A stretch of DNA of 64,000 nucleotides from the NCBI RefSeq assembly GCF_000715075.1, contig NC_134087.1, forward strand, positions 187,581,276 through 187,645,275, in the 5' to 3' direction. Of the stretch, positions 1-11,305 are shown in pieces. The notes beneath the pieces are model-generated. The model was not told where the DNA came from, did not search any database, and worked only from the letters and a program-made list of their open reading frames with translations. Within the stretch, counting starts at the first letter, position 1. The number at the start of each line of letters is the position of its first letter. The stretch comes from Nicotiana tabacum (taxonomy: Eukaryota > Streptophyta > Magnoliopsida > Solanales > Solanaceae). The position numbers were made by a program, and so were the translations under genes.

Positions 1-216
1 TAGTTTCTTTGCCTTCTTTTATTTCCCTGCTTTGTCGGGAGTAGGAATTTTCTTAAGATCGTCTACCATTGTGTTCTTGTCAAAATCAAGTGTGCATATA
101 TGAGGGGAAAGAGAGAGGGAGGTGCACTCATCCTAGCAGAAATTTCTAAGATTTAGTTGTTGAATAGGTTTGCCCTCACATTTTTTACTTTACCTAAAGT
201 TTGAATCTTTGTGCAG

Positions 217-315
217 CATGAGCCAGAATTCAGACCACCAATGTCAGAAGTTGTTCAGGACCTCATTCAAATGATAAAAAGAGAACCTAACAATAGATTG
301 CATGGCGAATTATGA
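217..315 (+). CDS. Last exon of a STRUBBELIG-family receptor-like kinase (partial)
   Basis: After a TTTGTGCAG acceptor an open frame reads HEPEFRPPMSEVVQDLIQMI, then a short basic tail ending NNRLHGEL and TGA at 313-315. This is the conserved C-terminal end of the kinase domain (subdomain XI, with the E-F-R-P-P-M motif) of STRUBBELIG-RECEPTOR FAMILY leucine-rich-repeat kinases, membrane proteins that act in tissue patterning and cell-shape signalling. The rest of the gene lies upstream of the window. The wording of the motif fits SRF proteins better than other LRR kinases, but only 32 residues are visible, so the family is likely rather than certain. Confidence 0.7.
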   Translation, partial: HEPEFRPPMSEVVQDLIQMIKREPNNRLHGEL

Positions 316-1116
316 TTTGAATTAGACATTCATGCTAGAAATTCAGCTGGTTAGTTCCTAACAAGATTTGAAGATTATTTGTTTTGTGAAGTGAGCTCGG
401 ATACTCGGACCAAAGAAACGAGGTTGCAGGCTACCCTGCTAATACAACTTCATACTGAAACAAAAGGCAATCAGGAAGCGCGATTCTCGAAAGAAACAAC
501 ACAGGAAACTTAGTGCCCTGCTAACAACACAGCTTGCTCGTCCCAATCTTGTCAAATTTTTGCATCATATCATTTAGGATAAACATATCCCATTGTTTGA
601 CAACTATTATAATTTTGTTGTTAGTAAGTGTAGGAGTGTTTCCTGAGTTCTGAAGTAGTATATTTTGTTGTACATGTACAATATCATTTGGTTGTACATG
701 GATCTCTTCATTCTTTCTCATGCACTTGTTGCGGCGCATGCCAATAACGTAGATTCAGAATGAGTATGATCATATTATACATATTCATTTTAAACTTGTG
801 TATGTATACATAGTTCGAGTCGAATGCAGTAAGTTCAGTTGGACTCGTAGAACTCGCTGTAGATCGTCTTTACATAGAATGAGGAGCAAGAATGAACGTG
901 ACATTAAATGGTGAGACCTGTTTTTCTCAACCTAGCTGGACCTATTTAATGTGTCTTAAATTCTAACCTACTGTAGCTAGCTGCCAACCAAATGATTTTT
1001 AATAAGTTTTTTTTTTTTTTGCTTTTACATAAAGGGGAGCCTTGTCACTTATCACATATATTCATTCATCTGCTGTTCATTCTCCCAAAAAAGACAGAGC
1101 ATTTTTTCTCAGAAAT
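316..1116. other. Intergenic spacer between the kinase and dehydrogenase genes
   Basis: The first few hundred bases are probably the 3' UTR of the upstream kinase. The rest should hold the 5' UTR and promoter of the dehydrogenase. A poly(T) run lies at about 1007-1020. No further coding sequence or repeat was recognised, and no clear TATA box can be assigned. Confidence 0.4.
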
Positions 1117-4100
1117 ATGGCTCAAACAACACCAAATCACACACAAAGTGTTTCTGGTTGGGCAGCTCATGATTCTTCTGGCAAGATCACACCTTTTACC
1201 TTCAAGAGAAGGTAAATAATATTTACCCCTTTTTTGGGCATTTTCTTATCCTTTGTATGAATTGTTGGATTTAGGTTATGTTATGGAAAAATATAAACTG
1301 TATACCCGCTGTAAAAATAATAGCCGAAAAAGTGTATAATATTTGTATATTTTGTTTGTGTATATATATATACACATTCTGTATGTTATATACAAAAATT
1401 ATACAAATTTTATATACTTTTTCGGCTATCAGATATAAATAGTTTCTGACGGAGGCTAAAAGTGATAATACTCTTTATGTTATGCTGGCGGTGTAAATAT
1501 TTTCTACAATACTAATAGTATAATTTAACTTGTGATAGTAGTTACCAATCTTTTTTTTTTCGAGTTACTAATCTTTTTTTTTTTTTTTTGGGTGAAATTT
1601 ACCAGAGAAAATGGTGAGAATGATGTGAGCATTAGGATCTTGTATTGTGGCATGTGTCATACGGATCTTCATCATGTGAAGAACGATTGGGGCATTACTA
1701 TGTACCCTGTCGTGCCTGGGTAGTTATCTTATTTCTCGAGCTAATTCTATCTTTACCTATTCTGAAAATGATATCCTGCATGTTAATAGGACAATTATCA
1801 TACTTCGGAGATACAAAAATAAGAAATTCAATCGCCAAAAGAAAATAAATAAGAATTGGAGCTCTAAAATAATTCATTTGGACTCAATATTACGTACTAC
1901 TAGATTTCGCATGTTTTGTTGTGTGGTTGCATTGAGATATGTCATGTGACTTTATTTTCTTTCTCAGAATCTGCGCTCTAACCTTATAGGCTTATACTAC
2001 AATAAATGAAGCGGTTGCTTTAGGCCCCAAAAATAATACTTCCTTCAGTCCAAAATAAGTAATTTTTTGGCTTTTTTCTTGTGGTCCAAAATAAGTGATT
2101 TTTTCAAATTTCAAGAATTAATTATTTTTGGTATTAAAAAAAAAATGAGGCCCCCCAAATTTTGGGGCCTCAAGCATTTGCTTTAGACGCTTGACCCTAT
2201 AGTCGGCCTTGGTCCACTTTAATTGATTTTTTGGTTCTTTTCACATATATTAAGGAATTCATCTTTTAACATTAATTAACAATAAAATTGATCATATTAA
2301 CCTTAATTTACTCATTGAAAATATAACAAACTACTCCTACTCTTTTTACTCCGGGAGAAACTTTAGAAATAAGAAAGTTAATTCCTTCTTGATATTTGAA
2401 AAAATTAAATATTATGGGCCACAAAAAAAAGGCTAAAAAAATCATTTAAAGTGGACATGAGGGAGTAGAAAATATAAAAATAAAGCTTCTAAATTTGGCT
2501 CTTTGTTTTCTGGAGACGATAGAAAGAAAAAAAAACATAAACAAAAGAAAAGCTCTTTATTTTCTTAGCCTCTCATTCCTCTTCTATTTTTATTTTTTCT
2601 CCTCAACGTACTATCAAATTGTATTCAATTTTCAGAGTTTTTTTTGGGTATTCCTTGGATTTAGAGTTTAAACAATTCTTTAGCTAAATATTGACAATCA
2701 TTGAACGAGGTAATTAGAAACAAAAAGCTCTCTTATGAATTTATTTTGATTTTAAGTTACCAACTTCCATAATTTATCTGTTATCTTTCCTTAATCTGAA
2801 ATTATCAGTTTAAAATATATGCTTTAATGATATATACTTTTTTTTGTCATTTTTGGAATTTAAAATATTAACTAGAAAATGCGAATTTGATTACTCCAAA
2901 CTCAACAAAAAAAAAAGGAAAAATTTTATTACAAAAAAATAATTACTAATTTTTTATCTCAAAAAGTTAGAAGGATAAGTTTCAAATAAAAATATTTAGC
3001 TTTAATAATTAAATTGAAAGCCTCTCCTCAACATTTAGCTTTAGCCACGAAATACTTTGAATCGACCCGTAAATGAGTATGTTTTTTTATGAGCACAGAG
3101 CAATATCAAACAGATTACCCACAAAAAAAAATGACCTGCAATGGGATGAGCATTTGGGAAATGGAGCATTGGCGTAACTGGTAAAGTTGCTGCCATGTGA
3201 CCAGGAGGTCACAGGTTCGAGCCGTGAAAACAACCTCTTGCAGAAATGCAGTGTAAGGTTGCGTACAATAGACCTTTGCGGTCCAGCCCTTTCCCAAACC
3301 CCGCGTATAGTAAGAGCTTCGTGCACTGCGCTGCCCTTTAATGAGATGAGCATTAGTAACTATCAAATTCAAATAAAAATGTATTTTTTTCTTTTTCTTG
3401 AAGGCATGAGATAACTGGGATTATAACAAAAGTGGGAAGCAATGTGACAAAATTCAAGAATGGAGATAGAGTAGGGGTAGGTTGTTTGGCAGCAACATGT
3501 TTGAAGTGTGAGTATTGTAAGGACTCCCAAGAGAACTATTGTGACCAAGTCCAATTCACTTATAATGGCATTTTTTGGGATGGTACCATCACTTATGGTG
3601 GCTATTCCAATATGCTAGTTGCTGATCACAGGTAATATCATTCTTGTGCTGTTTATGAGTTTAAGTTATATATATTGATACAAGAGCGAAAGATCACGAG
3701 TTAACTAGCACATAATTATAAAGAAAATAAAGAAGAAAAAATAATTATGAAATCAATGAGGTTCAATTAGATATACATCCTTGGAGCAAAAGTAGAAAGC
3801 GTTTTTAAATAAGAATGAAGGAGAAGAATAATAGAAAAAACTCCCAATTTTAAATAACTCTTTGGAGTTTTTCAAATTCCAAAAAATTTCAAAACTTAAC
3901 ATTAAGTAAAATTTGGAATTTTTATGGCCAAACACTAATTTAAAAAAAAGTAAAAAAAAAAAATCGAAAAAAAGAAATATTTTTTATGGCCAAACTATCC
4001 CTAAGTCTATGAGATTATATAAGTAGATGTACGTCCCCCTACCCTTCATAGGTGGATTTAAAATTTTAAATTAGTGAGTACAGAGTATTACTACACTCCA

Positions 4101-5094
4101 CACTAGCAAATTTAGTGCACAAATACATATTATTAATTAACATTTTTTTTCTCGATAATGAAGCCGACATTGTAAATCTACCTGTGTAGGCTGTTACCTA
4201 CCTATCTTAATTATGAAACTAGTATTAGTACCCCGCGCAGATGCGCGGGCACTAATCATGTCAAATATTTAAGTCATTTTGATTGTATGTAAATAATCTT
4301 AAAATTTACACTTTTTCAATAAATATAAATAATCATTGGATATTAACTACATGAAAAAATTAATCATTTCTTCTATTTTTCTTTTTTTGATACCATTCTT
4401 GCCGGTGTCATTGAATCCTAAAAATAGTCAGAAAGCAAAATAATAACTCATATTTATGGTAAAACAATCAAATGTTAAGACAATGAATGACTCTTTGGAT
4501 AAGACTTAACTCTTTTACTACTACTTGTACTCTTATTTGGTGTATTGCTATCTCTTAAAAAATATTTCTTTCTTAAATTTTCAGTTTTTAAAACATTATT
4601 TTCAATAATAATCATTTTATAATAATGTAATTGAAAATATTATTCTTAATTCAAAACTCATTTTAGTTGGCTATCTAAAAATATAAAAAATTCTTTAGCT
4701 AGTGAATTTTTTTCTCCATTTTGATATTTGACATTAACCATATTAAATATCTGAGTTATTTGAATTATATGTAAATAACCTTAACATTTATACCTTCTAA
4801 ATAATTATAGATAACGTCAGATATTAATTAAGAAACACTACATGAAAAAGACTAACATTTTCTCAATTCTCGTAGTGATAATTTTATTTTTGCACTATTC
4901 TCATAGGTGTCATTGGAACCTAAAAATAGCCACCACGTGAAATAATAACTCATATTTATGGCAAAGCGCAAAAGTTGACACGATGTAAACTATTCTTTGA
5001 TTACGACGTGACTCTTATACTACGACTTGAACTCTTATTTGGTATGATTTTATCTTTCAAAAATTATTTCTATTTTGAAATTTCAATTTCTAAA

Positions 5095-5125
<31 letters not shown>

Positions 5126-7040
5126 TTCTATTTTGAAATTTTAATTTCTAAAACTTTATATATTTTAATAATGATTATCTTTATAATGATGCAAGTGAAG
5201 ATATTATCCTTAATTTAAAATTCACTTTAATCGGCTATCTAAAAATTTAAATGATTCTTTGGCTAGATTTATTTCAGTATGATTCCACTTTAAGTTTATC
5301 GATATCTCTAGCCCCAAAATTTGAATTTTTAATACCGTATATATACAAAAAATTTGTTCTTTGAACCATTAAATGTTAAATTAGTTGATTATTATTATAA
5401 AACATTGCATATATTGTCTTAAAATTGTCAAGTAGTTTATTTTTCGACACCATACTTGGGTTAACCTCAATGCAAACTACTCAAATTGCATTCCAATTCA
5501 AATTCGAATATCATATCAGTTTATTAGTAATAGTAATTTGTTAAAAATGACACATAATGTAAATTTAAAAAAATATTCTAAGATATCCTTATCTTATAAT
5601 CTATGTATTTGAGTTGAAAAAAATATATTTGAAATCGATGAGATTAACTTTCAAATTTTTTATACTCAATAAAGATGAAACATAAGAAGAAATAAATTGT
5701 CATCTTTTATTTCTTATTTTTAGATCTTTCTAACATTTTTTTCAATATTTATTTTCTTTTATCTTATTTTTATGTCATTATTTCTTTTGTTACAAAAAAT
5801 TAATTTATTTCACTATAAAAGGATGAGTTTTAATAAAAATTATCTACATATGAACTTTAATTATATTTTTAGTCTTTGGTTGAAATTATTTCATATTTTT
5901 CTTTTGGCTTTCTCTAATTAGCCTAAATAGGTGCTCACCCGACCACTTAAATTAAAAATTTAAATGATGTGTAATTTATATATAATCTTTATATAATATG
6001 TGTATAATTGTGTATTGTCGGTATATCATCTATTTATATTAGCTATAAAAAGTAAACAATACATATGGCCGGATATTATATAAATATTCCATAAGATTTC
6101 GGTTTTTTTAGTTTATCCATGATATAACTTCTATTATAATAATTTTAAAACTCTCTACTAATTATCTTATCTTTTTATTATCCTTGAATTAAAAATAGTA
6201 AAGAGCTTTTTTGAATAATTTATTTACAATTTAAAAAAAATATTCACGTCATACCAATTTTTTCTTTATATATATTCTTTGTTACACTTAAAAGTCGCTA
6301 TAGAAACTATCAATTAGAGACCAATTTCTCTCTTGTTGAGTTTGAAAAAAAGAACTTTCACATAATCTAATGATTCAAAACTAATATTCTTCAACGAAAA
6401 AAATATTATACCCTTACAATATTGGCTTGACTAGAGCTAAATGAAGGGGTTTCAACTTATATCCTTCAATTCCTTGAATGTGCTAAATTGAAATTAATGA
6501 TAGCAATTGTATAGCCAAAGTTTTGTTATTTGTTTGATGTCCATTTATGTAAATTGACTCTTCAAACAAATATTCTTCAAGAAGAAAAAAGAAACAACTT
6601 TTTTTTTATTTTTAATATTTTGTGATGTTTCTTTCTCCAGCATGTATGTTTACTTTATTATATATATAAGTAAACTTTTATTTGGTTTTGTAAACTCTTT
6701 TTTGTTATTTAGATAAACATACACGTGTACCCTAAATATTACATTTATTTTAAAAGAATTTCGTTTTATTCAAATCTAGTTACAGTGTTTCAAATATACT
6801 TATAGGATTTTAAACGTGAAAGTGTTTTATAGTTATATGGAGTAATTTTTTTTTGCTAGAGGCGAAGTAGTATTTAAATAATTCGAAAAAATAATAAAAG
6901 TTCATAATACGATTGCATATGAGCATTAACCAAATTAAGTATAATAACATGATAAAAAAATTATAAATTTTATTTTTAATTTAAATTAGAATTTTAGAAC
7001 TTTATCTATAAATTCAAAATTATCTTTTAATTCAAATTCC

Positions 7041-7105
<65 letters not shown>

Positions 7106-9648
7106 TTGTGTTTAACTAAAATAGTCAAATATAAAATAAAGTTACCATATATTATTGACATTTATTAGCTTGCCACTTCGTTTAACCATAATGTCAATTA
7201 TATATGATAACTTTCTTGCTTTAATATATAGAGAGAGATAGATAAATAATAAAAACTTTACAAAACAGAAGCAATAAATTTGGGATGATTGATTGTGTAA
7301 TGGCCGAAAAATCAGGCTATTACAACTTGAGGTTTTAATAAATTAAGTTGCCATGTGTATTTTTAATAGGTTGCCACTTGGCTAAATGAGAAGGCAAACT
7401 TTGTAGCTTTAATATATATATAGATTTAAGATTTTGTTGAAATAGTCAAATTTGGGGTATTATAAAATGAATATAATTTACATACAGTGTTATGCGTAAG
7501 AAAATTTGACACCATCATGTCATCTTGTTGTAGTAGGTAACTCTTCAATATTGCAAATCTCATATTTTAGAGAGCTGTATTAAGACATATTCCTCTCGAT
7601 TACTTGATACTATAAAAGTTCTAATTAAATACAAATGAAGGTACGTGGTACGTATACCAGATAATTTGGCAATGGATAGAGCAGCACCATTACTATGTGC
7701 AGGAATAACAGTTTATAGTCCATTGAAAGACAATAACTTGGTGAAAACACAAGGTAAAAGAATAGGGGTTATTGGTCTAGGTGGACTTGGACATGTTGCT
7801 GTGAAATTTGGGAAAGCATTTGGACATCATGTTACTGTCATTAGTACATCTCCATCCAAAGAACAAGAAGCTAAACACAACTTAGGTGCTGATGATTTTA
7901 TACTAAGCACTAATCCTAAACAAATCCAGGTTTGTGCTCTCCTTCCTACTGCAAGTTTTTGGTATTTTTTGTTCGGGAAAATGACATCGTATAGTCGCTC
8001 TCAAAATAATAGTCGAAAAATATTTTATATATATACACACACATTCTGTATGTTACATATAAAAAATTTATATACTTTTCGTTCACTGAATATAAATAGT
8101 TTCTGGCACGGGCTAAAAGTAAAACCCAACTCCCCCGATGTCGGTACTCGTATTGGGGTATTGATTAATTCGGATTTGTGCCGCGTAAGGCCTATGAAAG
8201 GGGGAAACGCTCTTTATTTAGGATTTTTTATACACTTGGGGTTCAAACTTGAGATCTTTGGTTAAAGGTGGAGGGATCCTATCTAACTCACCACAAACTC
8301 TTGATATTCGTTTTTTTGGTATAAGAAAATAGTAAGTTATTTTCTGGTATTCAATTGTAAGAAAATATTAATGGAGGAAAATCATTTCTCCCACTTTTAC
8401 ACTAAAGTCACTTCATAATTATCTCGACTTTAACTTCATATCACTCTCCAACTAATATTGACATAATACCTCAATCTATCTTGAAAAATTTCATCAAAAC
8501 TCTATTTGATTTTTGACATTATTATCACTCTTCATTAAATTTTTTTTTTTGAAGAATATTTTTCACCCTCTAACCAAATACAAAAGTACTTTTTTTCAAA
8601 AGATATTTCGAAAAAATAAAATCATTTCCTAGAATATTAATTTTTGTCATACTTAATGCTCATTGAAATAGTTAATTATTTTCTATTTTATTATTCAACA
8701 AAAAATATGTTTTTCTGTATTTAACATATAAATATTTAATGAAGGAATCAATAAAAGATTGAATGGGTTGTGAAGGTTTCTAACACTTCATTTGTTTGAT
8801 TGATAGCGCACAAAAATATTTTCAGTGAATAATCTTCATTGTCTCTACTTAATTCTGTTAGATAATAAAAATTTACAACTTCTAAAATTATATTTTGCAT
8901 TCATTCTGCTTAAATGCAGGAAAGGAAAAGGACTCTAGACTTTATTTTGGATACAGTGGCAGCCAATCACTCACTTGGGATTTACTTAGAGCTTCTAAAA
9001 GTAAATGGAACTCTAGTAATTGTTGGAGCACCAGAAAAGCCAATTGATTTGCCTGCTTTTCCTATGATTTTTGGTAAAATTTTATATCATCACAATCTCC
9101 ACTCAATTTTTCAATAAACATGCAATGCAACTATATGTGTGTAGTTTTTCCAACAATAATATTGAAATTTCTTCATGTTGGTTGCAGTAAATTTTTCAAA
9201 AGAAAAGTCATTTAAGCACAATTTCAAATTCTTTCGCTCGAAAAATTAAATAAAATTTTCTTGCATTTTTCTAATAATCGCTTTTCAAGATATTCAGTTT
9301 TTTTATATTTACTTGTTGTAAATATAAGTTGTTTTATTTTTAAGATTTCGTATTTAAAAAGGCTTATTCTTCTAATGGTGTAAAAATATAGGAGTAATTT
9401 ATTGACAAGTAAATTAAAGGAGGTTAATTGATTTTGCAGGGAAGAGAAATGTGAAAGGAAGCATGATAGGAAGCATAGAAGAGACACAAGAAATGATGGA
9501 TTTATGTGGAAAGTATAACATCTTGAGTGACATAGAGATTATCACCACTCATCAAATCGATGAAGGACTTGATAGACTTGCAAAAAATGATGTTAAGTAC
9601 CGTTTTGTCATTGACATTGCTGGTCAATCATCTAATCTTTACGTTTAG
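1117..9648 (+). CDS. Cinnamyl-alcohol/mannitol dehydrogenase-like zinc alcohol dehydrogenase, six exons
   Basis: Exons are 1117-1211, 1606-1719, 3404-3631, 7641-7929, 8920-9073 and 9440-9648. All have GT/AG borders and the phases join to 362 residues, the usual family length. The protein is an NADP(H)-linked medium-chain dehydrogenase that interconverts alcohols and aldehydes. The catalytic zinc ligands are Cys49 (GMCHTD), His71 (PGHE) and Cys165 (LLCAG). The structural zinc cysteines are 102, 105, 108 and 116. The Rossmann motif GLGGLG is at 191-196, followed by an STSPSK segment typical of NADPH preference. Wording near the C-terminus (VGAPEKP, GSMIGS) resembles the ELI3/mannitol dehydrogenase branch more than the true lignin CADs, so the substrate is uncertain. 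Introns 2 and 3 are swollen by transposons (1.7 and 4.0 kb), but no coding damage is seen. Confidence 0.93.
1321..1430. repeat. Short palindromic MITE-like repeat in dehydrogenase intron 1
   Basis: The stretch begins AGCCGAAAAAGTGTATA and ends TATACTTTTTCGGCT, an inverted repeat around an AT-rich core with a TATATATATA run. The sequence after it (ATATAAATAGTTTCTG) recurs after a degenerate second copy in intron 4 (about 8005-8110). A weaker third copy is near 49.5-49.7 kb. The class is unknown. Confidence 0.5.
2039..2465. mobile_element. Stowaway-like MITE in dehydrogenase intron 2
   Basis: The left end CTTCCTTCAGTCC and the right end (reverse complement CTCCCTCATGTCC) are imperfect inverted repeats of the Stowaway CTCCCTC type. 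They are flanked by TA at 2037-2038 and 2466-2467, the expected Tc1/mariner target duplication. Homology of the two arms continues inwards (AAGTAATTTTTTGGC against AAATGATTTTTTTAGC). A block mentioning GGGGCCTCAAGC near 2160-2210 may be a further insertion. There is no coding capacity. Confidence 0.55.
3141..3355 (+). mobile_element. tRNA-derived SINE (tobacco TS/SolS type) in dehydrogenase intron 2
   Basis: The body runs from about 3156 to 3340. It has a pol III box A-like stretch (GGCGTAACTGGTAAAGTTGC) and box B (GGTTCGAGCC), then the family's typical TGCAGAAATGCAG and GCGTACAATAGACC segments. It ends at CTGCCCTTT. The flanks ATGGGATGAGCATT (3141-3154) and ATGAGATGAGCATT (3341-3354) are a 14 bp target-site duplication with one mismatch. 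It lies in the same orientation as the host gene. Confidence 0.85.
4257..5270. repeat. Two diverged tandem copies of a roughly 480 bp unit inside the Helitron
   Basis: The stretch from about 4257 (TGTCAAATATTTAAGTCATT) to 4735 is repeated from about 4736 (ACCATATTAAATATCTGAG) to 5270. Shared landmarks in the same order are GTGTCATTG followed by ATCCTAAAAATAG or ACCTAAAAATAG, AATAATAACTCATATTTATGG, and a CTCTTATTTGGT segment. The copies are clearly diverged. Confidence 0.6.
5101..5125. repeat. TA microsatellite
   Basis: A run of TA dinucleotides lies inside the proposed Helitron, at the second copy of its internal duplication. Confidence 0.8.
7044..7100. repeat. Long AT microsatellite
   Basis: About 28 AT units lie in dehydrogenase intron 3. 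Its length is likely polymorphic and hard to assemble. Confidence 0.9.
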
Positions 9649-11305
9649 GGTCATTTAAGAAATGTTTTCACTAAATAATTACTCCACATCATTTTCTTAG
9701 TTTTTTAATCCGATCATTTTTTTTTACGTCTCATTTTAATCCAATTCCCTGAACTTGTATTTCAGAAGTATTACTTATTGATTTGGCCGAACATTTTTAT
9801 CACTTCTTGTGAGGGAAAAGTCTTGAGAAGAAACATACCTATCCTATCGAGCCATATAAATTGTTCGTAAATGATCAATTTAGAAACCATTGTCACATCT
9901 CCTTTTTCCGTCGCCGCGAGGGTACAAGGAGTTTTTTCCAATTAAAGGACAATCGAAACGGGATTTGTTTATTTATTTCAGAGTCGCCACTTGGGAGATT
10001 TAGGGTGTCCCAAGTCACCAATTTAATCCCGAATCGAGGAAAGAATGACTCCATATTACAGTCTGCGAACCAGAAATCCGGATAAGGAATTCTGTTAACC
10101 CGGGAGAAGGTGTTAGGCATTCCCGAATTCCGTGGTTCTAGCACGGTCGCTCAACTGTCATATTCGGCTTGTTTATCTGATTTTATACAATTATGCGCTC
10201 TTGTGCAAGTTTTAACTCTTTACCACTTTTATTATTATATTTTTTTTAAAAAAGAATGTGAACATTGTTTAAAAACATGTCTTTGGATTGCGTCACATGA
10301 AATGCACTCGTAATCCGGAACACATTTTTATTTCAATGTTTTGGGATTTGGATTTGGGTCGCATGAAATGCGCACCCGAGTTTAAGAAGGTAAGATTAAT
10401 TAAATCGCGCCTAAAGAGTCTAACGCGTTATTGTCTTTGGGGAAGGCAGTAAAATTCACTAAACAGTCCATCCCGAATTCTAAGTATTTATTATGACCAA
10501 TTATTTCTCATCACAAACACTAAGGTGTTTTTGTACTATATTGATCTCAATAATTATAACTTAGAATATAAGCAATAAAAGGAAATTGCAAAACAACTGA
10601 AGAAAGAAATATGAACGGAAATAAGGAATTAGACAGATTTAGAAGAGGAAGTGAGAATAACGGACATAATACGCATGCTTTCCTTTGCCTCATATCCTGC
10701 TATTTATAGATGTATTCTCCCCATAGGGGCAATTTCGTCCATTCAATTGATAATATACCATCACTAAACCATGTATACGGGTAAATCATGTAATTACTTA
10801 ACATACAATTCAATAGACTTGTAATATATCTAAGTTCTCGATGGGGAGTTAGATGAAAGAATGCACTTATCCGGTGGAATAATCCAATTGTGTGCAAACC
10901 AATTTTGAAACTATGTCATTGTTGTTGAAAGAAGAATTACTGAGAATGACTCAAGAACCCATCTTCACCCCCAAAAGTATTCTAATTTTGTAGCACCAAT
11001 TATCAACTAATCCTCCAAAACCTACATAAACACTCCCAAGATTTCTCTCTCTTCTATCCCATCGGGAATAACTTCTCACATGCCTTTTCTTTTCTATCAC
11101 ATGAATTTCCCCAAAGGGAAAGTAAAATTACAACTTGCTTTCACATAAAGGAACAAACAAATAAATCTGTTACAGCACATCAATTCATTGTGATAAATAC
11201 ATAATTGGATCTATCCTCCCCCAAAATCTAAACCCCTACATCTTCAAGATTTTACCTTCAAAACCCCATTTCTAGATCTCTCCACATTTGCACTTTTTTT
11301 TGGTG
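9649..11305. other. Spacer between dehydrogenase and SCAMP genes
   Basis: Apart from the dispersed repeat at 9889-10500 this holds the dehydrogenase 3' UTR, AT-rich spacer and, from about 11000, pyrimidine-rich sequence (TCTCTCTCTTCT near 11044) that is probably the SCAMP promoter and 5' UTR. No other gene was recognised. Confidence 0.4.
9889..10500. repeat. High-copy dispersed Solanaceae repeat (unclassified)
   Basis: The stretch carries AGAGTCGCCACTTGGGAGAT, GTCTGCGAACCAGAAATCCG, AACCCGGGAGAAGGTGTTAG and CGTGGTTCTAGCACGGTCGC in series. I recognise this as a very common dispersed sequence in Solanaceae genomes. It contains no long ORF. It could be part of an LTR or of the untranslated region of an LTR retrotransposon, but neither ends nor target duplications are visible here. 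Confidence 0.6.

Larger units (their letters stand above)
4219..7424 (-). mobile_element. Probable non-autonomous Helitron in dehydrogenase intron 3
   Basis: On the minus strand the block starts TCTATATATATATTAAAGC (from 7424) directly after A. It ends with a GC-rich hairpin (CCCGCGCATCTGCGCGGG, 4232-4249) followed by TACTAATACTAG, then T. A 5' TC, a 3' hairpin close to a CTRR end and insertion between A and T are Helitron hallmarks. No Rep/helicase ORF is present, so it would be non-autonomous. A second possible 5' end of the same type (TCTCTATATATTAAAGC) lies near 7223-7240, so the true 5' boundary could be there. The element fills most of a 4.0 kb intron. Confidence 0.6.
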
